64,000 nt of DNA from Leguminivora glycinivorella (lineage: Eukaryota > Arthropoda > Insecta > Lepidoptera > Tortricidae). Shown here piece by piece: positions 59,301-63,411 of the stretch. The notes beneath the pieces are model-generated. The model worked only from the letters and a program-made list of their open reading frames with translations, did no database searches and was not told the DNA's origin. The stretch's first letter is position 1, and every line of letters begins with the position of its first letter. The stretch covers positions 4,913,549-4,977,548 of the forward strand of contig NC_062990.1 in NCBI RefSeq assembly GCF_023078275.1, written 5' to 3'. Position numbers and translations under genes: made by a program.

Positions 59301-62300
59301 GTAAAATAAATGTTACCTTCTTTCTGTATGGTGTCCTTGAGTTTAGACTCCAACTTTGAGAAGAGCATCTCAGCAGTAATGTTTGGCGGTGGTTTGTTGA
59401 ACTTTAGTGCTATGAGGATCTCCTTCAGGTCTTTAGCCGTGGGAGATTCTTGCTGAAAAGAGAAAACCATATTAAAAATACTATTAATACAGTAGGAGGT
59501 TTAGAGAACCCTGGTTTTTGTGGCGTAAAATTGTGTGGCTTAACTTCAAAACTGGGTAAATCCATTCTGCTATAAGGTTGATTATCTTTTACATCATATT
59601 ATATTTTTCAGTACAAATGGTCGTTTTTTTACGCACTAGTTCGAGAAGTGGTTCATTATATGCCAGGTCGAAACTTCAGAGGCTCATCTGTACTGAAAAA
59701 CGTCGTATGATACACGTGCGAAAAGGAAATTCGTAACTCGTGTCGATTTAAAACACTCTCTTCGGTCGTGTTTTAATTTATCGCCACTCGTTTCAAACTT
59801 CCTATTTTACGCACTTGTATCGTAATGTACTATTTTATATATTCAACCTTAAAGAATGGAAATCCAGGTTTAAAGTTAAGCGACACAATTAAACCTATTC
59901 AAGAACAAGCAATAAATGAAGTTTTGAAAGAATTAGAGATAAAAAACTGTTAAATAGGAATTTAAGCATGTAGACAGTTTTATTCTAGAGAATAAAAAAA
60001 AACTATGACTTTTTATACTATTGATAATTTTAACGGCTTTATTATATCAAATGGAAACCTTTTAAGCCTAAAATAAAAAGCTTTAGTGTCAATGTCAAAG
60101 AAAATTAGTTAAGTAAGTAAATTAGTTTATGTACTTTTACCCCCTTATTCATAAACGTACTCTAAAGTTATCAAGCCGATAAAGTTCGTTTGTCCTTTTC
60201 TATGACACCAATACGTCGGAAAGGGACAAACGAACTTTATCGGCTTGATAACTTTAGAGTACGTTTATGAATAAGGGGGTTAATGTTTTCATACAATGAC
60301 TATTTTATTACTTTAGTAGATGATAAAAATACTATTATTGAAGTTGTAATTTTAAGTAAAGGCCAGCGATACTTACTTTATGTAAAACATATTAAAAATT
60401 ATTATAAATATTTAAAAAAAAAAGTTTTTATGTTAAAAGGCATTTCTGTATCAACGGGCCTTCTTTGAAAAATAGTCTTATAAGTATCATGATCATTTTT
60501 TATAAGGAGGTCAGTTTAATATGTAGTCATACGCGATTAAGTCCCGATTTTAAAAATAATTATGTTTATTAGTCGTGAAAGTTTAAATCAGTATCATTTA
60601 TCATTTATAACACAATTAAGTCTGTACTGTTGATGCTGATATCCACACTAATATTATAAATGGGAAAGTGTGTGTGTCTGTTTGTTTGTCAAGCGGAGCG
60701 ACGAATTGTCGTGATTTTTTAAGTGGAGATAGTTGAAGGGATGGAGAGTGACATAGGCTACTTTTTGTCTCTTTCTAACGCGAGCGAAGCCGCGGGCAAA
60801 AGCTAGTGTATACATATATGAACATACCCAAATACACAGACTTGTAAAATCTTACCAAAATCATATAACATGTATTTTGCAGGCATAGTAGACACAAGGC
60901 AAGAAAATGTGAAACTGGTAATTCTGAAGGCGTGACATATTTCAAATCATAATTAATTATTTTACAAAACAATCTAGCAACTCAACATCCTCCTTGCGTT
61001 ATCCCAGCATATTGCCACGGCTCATGGGAGCCTGGGGTCCGCTTTGACAACAAATCCCAAGATTTGGTGTAGGTATAGGTACTAGTCTCACAAAATAATC
61101 TGGCAACTCACCATGACTATTTCCATCCCGGGTTTCTCTTTAGGTCGGTCAACACCAACTATTCTGGCTGCCATCAGCTCTGAGATCAAGTAGTCTAGGA
61201 GTAGAATCTTATCTTCTTTAGTCTCCAGTCGAGAGGACATGTGACCTGAAGAGTAATAACATAAATTAACAAAGATATGCATTGATATAAAAAGGTGTAC
61301 CAAACATTGAAAAAGGGTTCATCCATACCAAAGAGGATCTAGTATTAACTAGTATTAAAGAGAGTTACTGTCAAAGTAAAATGTGTAATCACAGTGCATA
61401 GACTGCCATCTCTTGATGTGACAGGCTTGAAACTTTTGAACCTCAGTTTTGACAATTTGGCCATATTCTTAGCTTGATATGTTTTAAAATGTCAAATATT
61501 AATATTAGTGCCATCTAGCTGAGCGTACCCCAAAGGTGTAATGCCATCTAGGCCACCGTACCTTTTTCTGTATGGTACTGAGGTACGTTTTTTTTCTTAG
61601 ACTTTATCTGTCTATACGGAGTTATATACGTCTTTGATCCATACTAATATTATCAGTGTGTCTGTTTGTTTGTCCGTCTTTCACGGCAAAACGGAGCGAC
61701 GAATTGACGTGATTTTTTAAGTGGAGATAGTTGAAGGGATGGAAAGTGACATAGGTTTTGTCTCTTTCTAACGCGAGCAAAGCCGCAGGCAAAAGCTAGT
61801 TTTTAACAGTTTTAATTCAATCCAGAAGATCTCTTTGTAGTTATACTTACTAGATAGTGTTAAAATATGTATTATTTCCGCTGAATTGTAAAACATGCTG
61901 AGTACACTTATTTTGTATCACATAAGATTAAATTGTAATTAAGATTTTGTCCGAACATAATGTGTCTACAAAGAGCACAAAATGCCATACTTCGTGAAAT
62001 TGTCAACGCACCCTGGTTCACTAAAAACGATGAAGTCCATGGCTATCTCAACATGCCCACCATTAACGAAGAGATTAGGAGGTTCACTATGAACTACATT
62101 GATCGTCTGACACGACATCGTAATCCATTGGCATCAGAATTGCTCAATAATACTGATAATGTGCAACAACTGAAAAGGAAGCACATTGTGCTAATCGATA
62201 GTAGTGGTTAAGAGAGACAATGGTCTCCAAAACCAAAACATTTCATTCAACAAAACTGATTATAGTCGTTACCGACTGAGGGCAGTTCCAACCAGAAAAA

Positions 62301-62605
62301 AAAAAAAAAATTTGTCCGAAATAGATGTTTTCTAGCAAATTAAATAAATGAGAGACTACAATTTTAAGTTACCTGTAACTAGTTTCTTATAAGGACACCC
62401 CAGCTCCTTCAAGAACGAGCTAAGCTCCAACAGGAACGAGCTAGATTCGTCGGGATCATTCATCATGTTCACCGTTTCTTCCAGATTACATAGCTTCTTC
62501 AGCTCCTCGGCGAGGATGTGGATGAGCTTCGTGTATTCCAGGGACTTTGGGCCACCATCGAGCGCTTTAGCGAAGGCGGCTTCATCGGTGAGGGGTCCGG
62601 TGTAT
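29363..62605 (-). CDS. FAM98 family protein (FAM98A/B-like), 5' end missing
   Basis: Minus-strand exons, 5' to 3': 62605-62373, 61245-61112, 59452-59317, 47724-47570, 42861-42661, 41010-40924, 39422-39289, 37896-37782, 36858-36808, 35366-35252, 29517-29363 (stop TAG 29365-29363). All joins keep frame and have GT-AG borders, giving about 504 residues. Diagnostic blocks: YTGPLTDEAAF, LSSFLKELGCPY, LLLDYLISELMAARIVGV, NKPPPNITAEMLFSKLESKL, EYRLRRETLITRLECTVQSF, YRPKREQLRIKP, VNKVIIGQ and VPDRGGRPNEAQPPPPEMP, then a low-complexity tail with GGRGG, YQNQGGYQ and a final RGGRGGYGGRGRR. Vertebrate FAM98B belongs to the RTCB-DDX1 tRNA-ligase complex, and FAM98A binds RNA and PRMT1; Arg-Gly tails are PRMT1 targets. 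The exon for the first 20 or so residues must lie beyond position 64000. The 51-nt exon at 36858-36808 is a partial copy of the one at 37896-37782. Confidence 0.9.
30815..32554 (-). CDS. DUF4780-like protein with an AT-hook-like motif, in a FAM98 intron
   Basis: A long uninterrupted frame (579 codons from the ATG at 32554; it is open further up to a TAA near 32705, so an upstream exon is possible). The N-terminal third is Ser/Pro-rich, with five copies of an SGRLSTMG-like motif and a repeated NPESERSASTPVHQ block. KRKGRPSKSARA (about residues 168-179) resembles an AT-hook. The middle has degenerate TQAKT-KEVENKK repeats, probably helical. The C-terminal part has features of DUF4780: ITADQSNAILRGFHRA, CGLFIPNM, WSIIEILRQDEGWFVKFTI and LSCGMGKIYLKFKG. 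DUF4780 proteins are frequent in insects, often near mobile elements, with unknown function. It is intronless as seen, on the same strand as FAM98 and surrounded by transposons, so it may be a transposon-derived or recently retained gene. I see no inverted or direct repeat that clearly bounds it. Confidence 0.7.
   Translation of the reverse strand: MGNDALTRSMPLNPESERSASTPVHQVSGRLSTMGRGDIINPEAGISASTSANPWVASRLTPMGYGTIITRASSSSTPVGCAGLIQADQGVSKTQISGRLPLMGNSAFSNPESERSASTPVHQVSGRLSTMGRGDINPEAGTTASTTVSAVGLLKQWFSQVPQVARPLKRKGRPSKSARAAAKMMREVKKQRLCQPNVSTHAKAAEKEIVINKELTSVSDETTPVALKELENKKRLVNLPNESDKQAKTASKEVENKKQRLLNNSSVTDTQAKASEEKEVKKQMVTSVSDTKATPVANKKRLINLPISDTQAKTVAKEVQNKKQHLISQPDMPTKISNLTIVITDAKSGKITADQSNAILRGFHRAIAEDAKNIDAQPPKFKGKPFFSEGQLKVFALDEYSATWCERYIKHLDNSLTAVRQSEDRKIRCGLFIPNMSNSCWDNVREAAIAMKYQNQWAKVDSWSIIEILRQDEGWFVKFTISEDLVPVFMERGRGLSCGMGKIYLKFKGPGGKYVDQPPTLRSLQDPTQVASTLGQSVSNPLISEDSEDVLSDEGTSSEDEDWSVWMQDDSSVENMGVN
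32756..33647. mobile_element. Non-autonomous hAT element, 892 bp, 8-bp target duplication
   Basis: Ends CAGCGTAGCCAGATCTACGG and, inverted, CAGTGTTGCCAGATTATAAT. TCATGATG is repeated exactly at 32748-32755 and 33648-33655. Both ends carry runs of TCTACGGA-like sub-terminal repeats (CTACGGATTT, CTACGGAATTC), typical hAT transposase-binding architecture. No coding capacity. Confidence 0.85.
33900..34090 (+). repeat. LINE 3' tail
   Basis: CAAGAGTGAATAAGCTATTA ... AATAAATAAATAAA resembles the end of a LINE with a short A-rich repeat tail. A related piece, GACTGAATAAGCTATTACTG, is at 38219-38310. Confidence 0.45.
34133..34372 (-). pseudogene. RTE-like LINE C-terminal fragment
   Basis: The minus frame reads KIEMGMLRWFGHVERMDERR and GSVRSGRPRRTFLDQI, the conserved C-terminal tail of RTE-type non-LTR retrotransposon polyproteins. 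It is 5'-truncated and has no reverse transcriptase, in the long FAM98 intron before the last exon. Confidence 0.8.
34444..34530. repeat. GC-rich hairpin, about 33-bp arms
   Basis: AACTTGCCTTGTCGCGCGCG continuing AGTCCATAC is mirrored by GTATGGACT and CGCGCGCGACAAGGCAAGTT, with a loop of about 20 bases containing GAAGTCGCGC. A palindromic MITE. Confidence 0.75.
34615..34850 (-). repeat. tRNA-derived SINE copy
   Basis: Same body as 5864-6160 (CATGAGTCGTGGTAAATGCC, ATCGTGAGGAAACCGG) but lacking the tRNA head; the repeat at 34850-35055 starts where the head should be. Confidence 0.7.
34850..35055 (+). repeat. Dispersed GC-rich repeat, copy
   Basis: A copy of 2255-2475, from GTACTATCGTACAGTATAGC to AGTGTCCGAGATGTG. 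It interrupts a SINE: the piece at 35058-35195 repeats SINE sequence already present at 34670-34790. Confidence 0.7.
35454..35630. mobile_element. MITE with 35-bp inverted ends
   Basis: Left CTTACACAGATTGACCGAGT, CCCACGGTAAGCTCAA; right TTGAGCTTACTGTGGGACTC, AGTCAATCTGTGTAAG. The middle is AT-rich and non-coding. Confidence 0.8.
35670..36495. repeat. Two abutting retroposon 3' ends with TAA microsatellites
   Basis: A GC-rich block (about 35690-36345) lies between two ATAATAATAATA runs. After it, TATTCTTTATTGTGCACCAT is the reverse of a LINE 3' end (a poly(A)-type signal then TAA repeats). One element seems to have inserted into the TAA tail of the other. Short frames here (60-72 codons) look accidental. 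Confidence 0.5.
37000..37742. repeat. 21-bp minisatellite, 34 copies
   Basis: Each unit on the plus strand is CTCGCTCGCTCC followed by GCTGCATAC. There are 34 full units from 37000 to 37727 plus a 15-base partial copy. Main variants: ATAC or ATGC at the unit end, one unit with CCTATG (37260s), and one with 14 extra bases (near 37465-37490). As 21 is divisible by 3 and the unit has no stop codon, all six frames stay open for hundreds of codons, but none has gene support. It lies in the FAM98 intron between the two copies of a duplicated exon. Confidence 0.97.
37933..38098 (+). mobile_element. Lep1-like non-autonomous Helitron
   Basis: AATATTAATGGGAAAGTGTG, CAAAACGGAGCGACGAATTG, GTGGAGATAGTTGAAGG and an end GCGGGCAATAGCTGGT, a variant of CTAGT. 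Same family as 19316, 60643 and 61640. Confidence 0.6.
38552..38681. mobile_element. Palindromic MITE (AAGCTGAGTTTAGAC ends)
   Basis: AAGCTGAGTTTAGACGAGCA and CAAGTTATTGTTGCAAGTTT at the left pair with AAACTTGCAGCAATAACTTG and CTGGTCTAAACTCAGCTT at the right. About 130 bp. Confidence 0.85.
38739..38863. mobile_element. Palindromic MITE (TGAGTGTG/CACACTCA ends)
   Basis: ATATGTGAGTGTGGACGGGA and CGTCCCGCTTTGTC at the left; GACAAAGTGGGTCATTTTAC and CACACTCACATA at the right. A cleaner copy is at 47415-47554. Confidence 0.7.
39660..39770. repeat. Partial repeat shared with 25946-26035 and 61321-61480
   Basis: TATGGGCCAAATTGTCAAAA ... GTGATTACACATTTTAGTTA, plus CGAGAGATGGCAGTCTATGC, which is also present at 61400-61415 on the other strand. 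Confidence 0.65.
39772..39850 (-). repeat. tRNA-derived SINE fragment
   Basis: On the minus strand GTCGCAGGTTCGAGTCCTGC is a T arm with B box, ending CGGAGGTGTGAATTTTTTCA. The same end (GCCGGAGGTGTGAATTTTTC) is at 54459-54478. Confidence 0.55.
39858..40432 (-). repeat. Dispersed repeat copy, split by a hAT element
   Basis: The family of 4694-5112 reads 39858-39953 and resumes at 40410-40432 (TTTCCGAGCTAGTGAGGGG). The gap is exactly the hAT element at 39954-40409. Confidence 0.75.
39954..40409. mobile_element. Non-autonomous hAT element, 456 bp, nested
   Basis: Inverted ends TAGGCTTGTG and CACAAGCCTA. Flanks TTTCCAAG (39946-39953) and TTTCCGAG (40410-40417) form an 8-bp duplication with one change. 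GTTCACGAAC-type sub-terminal motifs occur at both ends. No transposase. Confidence 0.85.
40600..40920. other. AT-rich intron DNA, no gene supported
   Basis: An 87-codon frame (40648-40911, plus) runs through oligo-A/T tracts and has no recognisable motif. It resembles low-complexity repeat DNA more than coding sequence and stops just short of the FAM98 exon at 40924. Confidence 0.5.
41334..41418 (+). pseudogene. Possible THAP-domain start, truncated
   Basis: From the ATG at 41334 the frame reads MSTCSVKWCGKVTRSSNL, then a GITFHK stretch and a TAA. A Met followed by Cys-x4-Cys and, about 15 residues later, xITFHxFP is how THAP zinc fingers begin; the remaining Cys and His residues would be in a later exon or are lost. 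The GC-rich 41160-41300 could be its former promoter. It may be a remnant of a P-like transposon or a captured exon, in a FAM98 intron but on the opposite strand. Confidence 0.4.
41800..42289. mobile_element. Probable non-autonomous hAT element with T/A-rich body
   Basis: Left end TTAGGGTTGCAAAAAAACGG; right end GGTTTTTTTCTATTTGCAAC then CCTT, its inverse. Flanks GATGAGCT (41792-41799) and GATGAGCG (42290-42297) give an 8-bp duplication with one change. Long A and T tracts account for the Lys/Phe-rich frames here. Confidence 0.7.
42578..42655 (-). mobile_element. Partial MITE (TTCAGTACAGATGG family)
   Basis: ACATTACGATACAAGTGCGT and CATCTGTACTGAAAAGATAT match the ends of 10787-11014 and 59607-59833 in inverse order. 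It ends a few bases from the FAM98 splice donor at 42660. Confidence 0.6.
42930..43437 (+). pseudogene. Jockey-type LINE 3' fragment
   Basis: Across frames, 43190-43370 gives RFSRNFLPRTAKLWNELS, then DLQIFKKRAYT and GRQRTSNTSGVSGVHGRQ, the conserved end of many lepidopteran Jockey elements, with a break near 43265. After the stop come CTGCTCGTTTGCC and a short A tract. It is 5'-truncated and directly abuts the next LINE. Confidence 0.75.
43438..47090 (+). mobile_element. CR1/Jockey-clade LINE, 5'-truncated, one frameshift in ORF2
   Basis: The end of ORF1 (about 43440-43969, stop TAA) is followed by ORF2. ORF2 begins near 43960 with an endonuclease start (VLHQNICGLLTKRESLE, DVICLSETF), changes frame near 44165-44190, then is open for 887 codons to 46806. 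Visible motifs: TGDFNINTL and LSDHNTGQ (endonuclease), DMTKAFDFVSHERL, AGVPQGSVLGPLLFLLYIND and FADDISVV (reverse transcriptase palm). The 3' end is a short ATTTC tandem repeat (47047-47086), not poly(A), as in CR1-like elements. The single break and missing 5' part mean it is dead, though young. Confidence 0.88.
44143..46806 (+). pseudogene. LINE ORF2: endonuclease-reverse transcriptase (frame-broken)
   Basis: This is the long open part of ORF2. Residues 1-170 (approximately) complete the AP-endonuclease domain; the reverse transcriptase spans roughly residues 390-700, with the FADD catalytic motif near residue 620; the C-terminal part (LRYGILLWGNS, CIRAICRKTP) is the usual thumb/tail. The true N-terminus lies in another frame at 43960-44185, so the ATG at 44143 is not the original start. 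Confidence 0.85.
47145..47266. mobile_element. MITE (TTTTCACATTATCCGA ends), complete
   Basis: CGTTTTCACATTATCCGACG at the left is the inverse of CGGATAATGTGAAAACG at the right. The body has AAGATGGCGCCTGTAATGTA, shared with 28935-29049. Confidence 0.75.
47415..47554. mobile_element. Palindromic MITE (TGAGTGTGTTTAGTAAAACG)
   Basis: TGTGAGTGTGTTTAGTAAAA and CGTCCCACTTTGTC at the left are exactly inverse to GACAAAGTGGGACG and TTTTACTAAACACACTCACA at the right. It ends about 15 bases from the FAM98 donor at 47569. Confidence 0.85.
47841..48075 (+). repeat. 5' LTR of the BEL/Pao element
   Basis: 235 bp with TG...CA ends; GC-rich first half (CCCGCGGGCCCGCGGCC), then GCGTCTATATATCAATG (TATA-like) and AATAAATAG (poly(A)-like). 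Confidence 0.95.
48952..54168 (+). CDS. BEL/Pao Gag-Pol polyprotein, intact
   Basis: 1738 residues in one frame, starting at ATG 48952 and stopping at TAA 54166-54168, four bases inside the 3' LTR. Gag-like N-terminus with a DUF1759-type region (LPTFSGRYQDWLEYHDTY, about residues 128-145); Cys/His knuckles at about 343-405 (CPVCTNYHTIYQC, CTNCLRAGHDEQRC); aspartic protease LLDNGST with Asp at 472; reverse transcriptase with YVDD at 878-881; RNase H (FSDAS, Asp 1055); integrase with Asp 1432, Asp 1498 and Glu 1547; a C-terminal WLLGRV-type domain. The order is that of BEL/Pao elements. No stop or frameshift is seen, so it may still be mobile. No envelope-like frame follows. Confidence 0.96.
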   Translation: MENLKSLKKTRASFKAKLTVFNDYLNALLPSSELNSIQMHELTLRHAKMSEMYNDFDSIQNDIESMTEIPDDEYAERTSFENRYFGVMAAAQDLLSRHAAPAGPASAVHDSGSVTGSGDAVFSSKPNIKLPTIHLPTFSGRYQDWLEYHDTYKSLIHDNTSIPKIHKFHYLRNSLKDSASLIIKSLEFSTENYDVAWDLLCERFNNNRILVNNHIQALFSIKPVTQESSKALRSMIDWVNKNLRALKTLKLPTEHWDILIIHMMSSKLDSVSMRDWETERNKIVGIPTYSDFITFLKGRADLLETMEEAQTQSKVPRRHSDVTHNRPRTFIANDSHKQKQHKCPVCTNYHTIYQCPKFKALPIESRIDKIKQLNLCTNCLRAGHDEQRCRLSSCRLCTKRHNTMLHIDTQSTEPLASTSNAHVQDLSKPVQDNITLNSIHRSRSRSQTLLSTAIINIQDHTGQTHKVRVLLDNGSTISFITESLRNQLGLPSYPAFTSVKLLEDKSSTSTQRCDVTISSLYDRSYTTDVDCFVLSRITDVIHTDHINRNSFEIPSHIHLADPSFADPSEVQMLLSADLFWDVLIMNKISLGKNRPLLVESRLGWLVVKLPNNNKTKQNTVHCHFSNAELDHKLNYFFDNDGFSTIEKVPTKSKTDSECERIFTSTTTRHSDGKFIVTVPLKESPEVLGNSKEQALTRFHSLERKFKREPEFKDQYTKFINEYIQLGHMSENTTPENDDFSYFLPHHAILRESLTTKLRSVFDGSAVTSSGKSYNDIQHIGPVVQDDLLSILIRFRQHRFVTTSDVAKMYRQIYVREDQRSLQQILWRPDPTQQIKQYKLNTVTYGTASAPWLATRTLKQIGIECKDELARETILHDFYVDDYITGHDDEQTLIHTCQNVIHELEPAHFHLRKWRSNKPSILTQITNENNNDDELLNLNDDDYAKTLGLLWACKRDTLLFSFPNTTQQAKTKRTILSTIAQVFDPLGLINPCMLQAKLILQSLWSQNIPWDSQLPAEIESQWDQFVKYLPDISQIEIPRRALCDDYVNVQLHAFSDASMKAYAACVYLRTVSNSGNVSVHLLVAKSKLAPLRQQLSIPKLELCGSLLATQLMKKVVNSLRLKVDSIYFHCDSTIVLGWLKTCKKQLKQFVHNRVNEITNTFDPSAWHYVPTDMNPADIGSRGLNASQLKDSTLWWQGPHFLHQRDIQWPLQPLSVDISDLPEIKSHCHVSAAAVNVRESDFTEKFSNFGKMLRIIAYMYRFKYNCRNANKHVGPLSISELRLALIFLCKKVQSEMFNKQISLLIKGTLTPKDKLIKLNPFIDQDNLIRVGGRLSNSNYDYDTKHPILLHASHYITKTLVRYYHIVYLHAGPQLLLSTLRHKFWIISGRNLCRKTTHECLTCLRFSGRTYQPIMSPLPAQRLHADHPFTHTATDYAGPILISNRKGRGAILIKAYIVVFVCLAVRAVHLELVTDLTSQGFIAALNRFIARRGKPAILFSDNGTQYVGSCNELAKFFKENSKDITTYSAQNEIKFRFAPAYSPNFNGLVEGSVKSLKHHLKRTLSMTNLDYEHMNSTLIQIEGILNSRPLTPLSSDPSDLIPLCPAHFLIGRTITMPPAPQVEETRPLTTLSRYMRVQQLKAHFWKRYSKEYISELQSRSKWRTQGAHPQLGEMVVVKDDRLPPNRWLLGRVTAVHPGSDGVNRVADVLTTTGTLRRAYNRLCPLPSTLDQAAPDPRGAAC
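54163..54397 (+). repeat. 3' LTR of the BEL/Pao element
   Basis: Identical by eye to the 5' LTR over 235 bp; the Gag-Pol stop codon lies within its first six bases. Confidence 0.95.
54398..54500 (+). repeat. tRNA-like repeat split by the BEL/Pao insertion
   Basis: AGAGGTCGTAGGTTCGAGCC is a T arm with B box, then CTGCCGGAGGTGTGAATTTTT. Together with 47815-47840 it forms a short element with inverted AAAAATGGAAAAATTCAC ends around a tRNA-like core. Confidence 0.5.
54602..58589. mobile_element. Foldback transposon, about 1.2-kb inverted arms
   Basis: The left arm (54602-about 55785) and right arm (about 57395-58589) are inverse copies with scattered changes: tips TAGTCATAGGGCTTACGG / CCGTAAGCCCTATGACTA, inner blocks AGAATTCAAGATGGCGGACA, ACGGCTGCACCGATTTT, CCGAGGACTCCAGAGAT. 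TATAT flanks both ends, a possible 5-bp duplication in AT-rich DNA. The 1.6-kb core is described separately. In size and form it resembles Foldback or MULE-type elements. Confidence 0.8.
55790..57390. other. Core of the foldback element, broken frames
   Basis: There is no long frame. Fragments: minus 55939-56151 and 56690-56902 (70 codons each) and plus 57136-57390 (84 codons), the last with a Cys cluster DNCGCEKGCETIRCTCCG that might be a metal-binding tail of a decayed transposase. The core has its own inverted pieces: GATAAAATTGGAATCATAAT (minus, near 56755) resembles GATAAAATTGGAAGCATGAT (plus, near 56958), and GGAGGAATAATGGCC (minus, near 55910) resembles GGAGGAATAATCGCC (plus, near 56987). 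It could not be assigned. Confidence 0.4.
58590..58827 (+). repeat. LINE-like 3' tail
   Basis: An AT-rich stretch ends in AATAAATAAATAAAATAAAA at about 58780-58800, typical of a retroposon tail. No coding remnant is seen. Confidence 0.35.
58828..59037 (-). repeat. Dispersed GC-rich repeat, inverse copy
   Basis: Reverse complement of 2255-2475: CACACCTCGGACACTAACGA at the left and ATGGCCA-type CCATACTGTACGATAGTAC at the right. Confidence 0.7.
59607..59833 (+). mobile_element. Dispersed MITE (TTCAGTACAAATGG)
   Basis: Near-identical to 10787-11014 along its length; in a FAM98 intron 155 bases past the exon at 59317-59452. Confidence 0.75.
60140..60279. mobile_element. Palindromic MITE (CCCCCTTATTCATAAACG)
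   Basis: CCCCCTTATTCATAAACGTA, CTCTAAAGTTATCAAGCCG, ATAAAGTTCGTTTGTCC at the left are matched by exact inverses at the right. 140 bp with a short loop. Confidence 0.9.
60643..60807 (+). mobile_element. Lep1-like non-autonomous Helitron
   Basis: From CCACACTAATATTATAAATG to GCGGGCAAAAGCTAGT, with a GTGTGTGTCTGTTTGTTTG microsatellite. Confidence 0.65.
60988..61085 (-). repeat. tRNA-derived SINE, 3' part
   Basis: CATCCTCCTTGCGTTATCCC ... TGGGAGCCTGGGGTCCGC, same body as 5864-6160, truncated near 61085 right before the FAM98 exon at 61112. Confidence 0.7.
61321..61640 (-). repeat. Dispersed repeat shared with 25780-26040
   Basis: Reverse complement of 25780-26040: CAAAGTAAAATGTGTAATCA, TCAGTTTTGACAATTTGGCC, ATATTAATATTAGTGCCATC and TCTATACGGAGTTATATACG. 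It is longer here than at 39660-39770. Confidence 0.65.
61640..61800 (+). mobile_element. Lep1-like non-autonomous Helitron
   Basis: From ATACTAATATTATCAGTGTG to GCAGGCAAAAGCTAGT, with TCACGGCAAAACGGAGCG and GTGGAGATAGTTGAAGG; it abuts the previous repeat. Confidence 0.65.
61956..62310 (+). pseudogene. Jockey LINE tail with poly(A) and target duplication
   Basis: An 84-codon frame (61960-62211) reads QRAQNAILREIVNAPWFTKN, MPTINEEIRRF, YIDRLTRHRNPLASELL, the conserved C-terminus of Jockey reverse transcriptases. It ends in an A tract (about 62296-62310). TTTGTCCGAA is repeated at 61946-61955 and 62311-62320, the target-site duplication, so this is a complete 5'-truncated insertion of 355 bp. 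Confidence 0.88.
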
Positions 62606-62689
62606 CTGAGAAATTAATGTGATATTAGGATGTAATTCTTTAACAAAAATAACCTGTTTGTTAACACATTTGAGACCAAGAACCTGCCT

Positions 62690-63411
62690 GCTGGGCACTC
62701 GTGAAATTTGCTCTGTTGGCGACAGATCCGCCACCTCAAATTAACTCTCCAGCAACAGCAATCATAGAAATGCTTGAATCCAGGATATCTAGACTGCTGA
62801 ATGAAACAATACCCGACTGTAAACAGTGTTTTTAATTACTGGTTCTTCAATACAAAGATTTTTATATTGACAATTATTTATGACGCGGCGAGACATGGGT
62901 AGCCCGTTAAGCGAGCGAACTAGTTCTGCCGTCCCCTGCAGGCCGGCTGTTAGTACCCGTCGCCGGTAGGCAGTCCGGTGACGCGACACTGTTGCTGGGG
63001 AGTTAATTCGAGGCGGATCTGTCGCCAACAGCTCTGATGTTCATCATACAAGCAGGCGGTTATAAATTATGACCGGTTTCTGATGTACTCCACCAGTTTT
63101 CGTCTGGTAGTGAAGTGAATGTAATTACTGGTTCTTCAATACAAAGATTTTTATATTGACAATTATTTATGACGCGGCGAGACATGGGTAGCCCGTTAAG
63201 CGAGCGAACTAGTTCTGCCGTCCCCTGCAGGCCGGCTGTTAGTACCCGTCGCCGGTAGGCAGTCCGGTGACGCGACACTGTTGCTGGGGAGTTAATTCGA
63301 GGCGGATCTGTCGCCAACAGCTCTGATGTTCATCATACAAGCAGGCGGTTATAAATTATGACCGGTTTCTGATGTACTCCACCAGTTTTCGTCTGGTAGT
63401 GAAGTGAATGT
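62690..63411. repeat. 289-bp exact tandem duplication with inverted fragment
   Basis: Units 62834-63122 and 63123-63411 appear identical base for base, so the same 65-residue frame occurs twice on the minus strand. Left of them, 62720-62762 (TTGGCGACAGATCCGCC, AATTAACTCTCCAGCAACAG) is inverse to a segment inside each unit (CTGTTGCTGGGGAGTTAATT, GGCGGATCTGTCGCCAA). A related piece (CATACAAGCGGGCGGTTATG) lies at 34572-34591. Confidence 0.9.
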
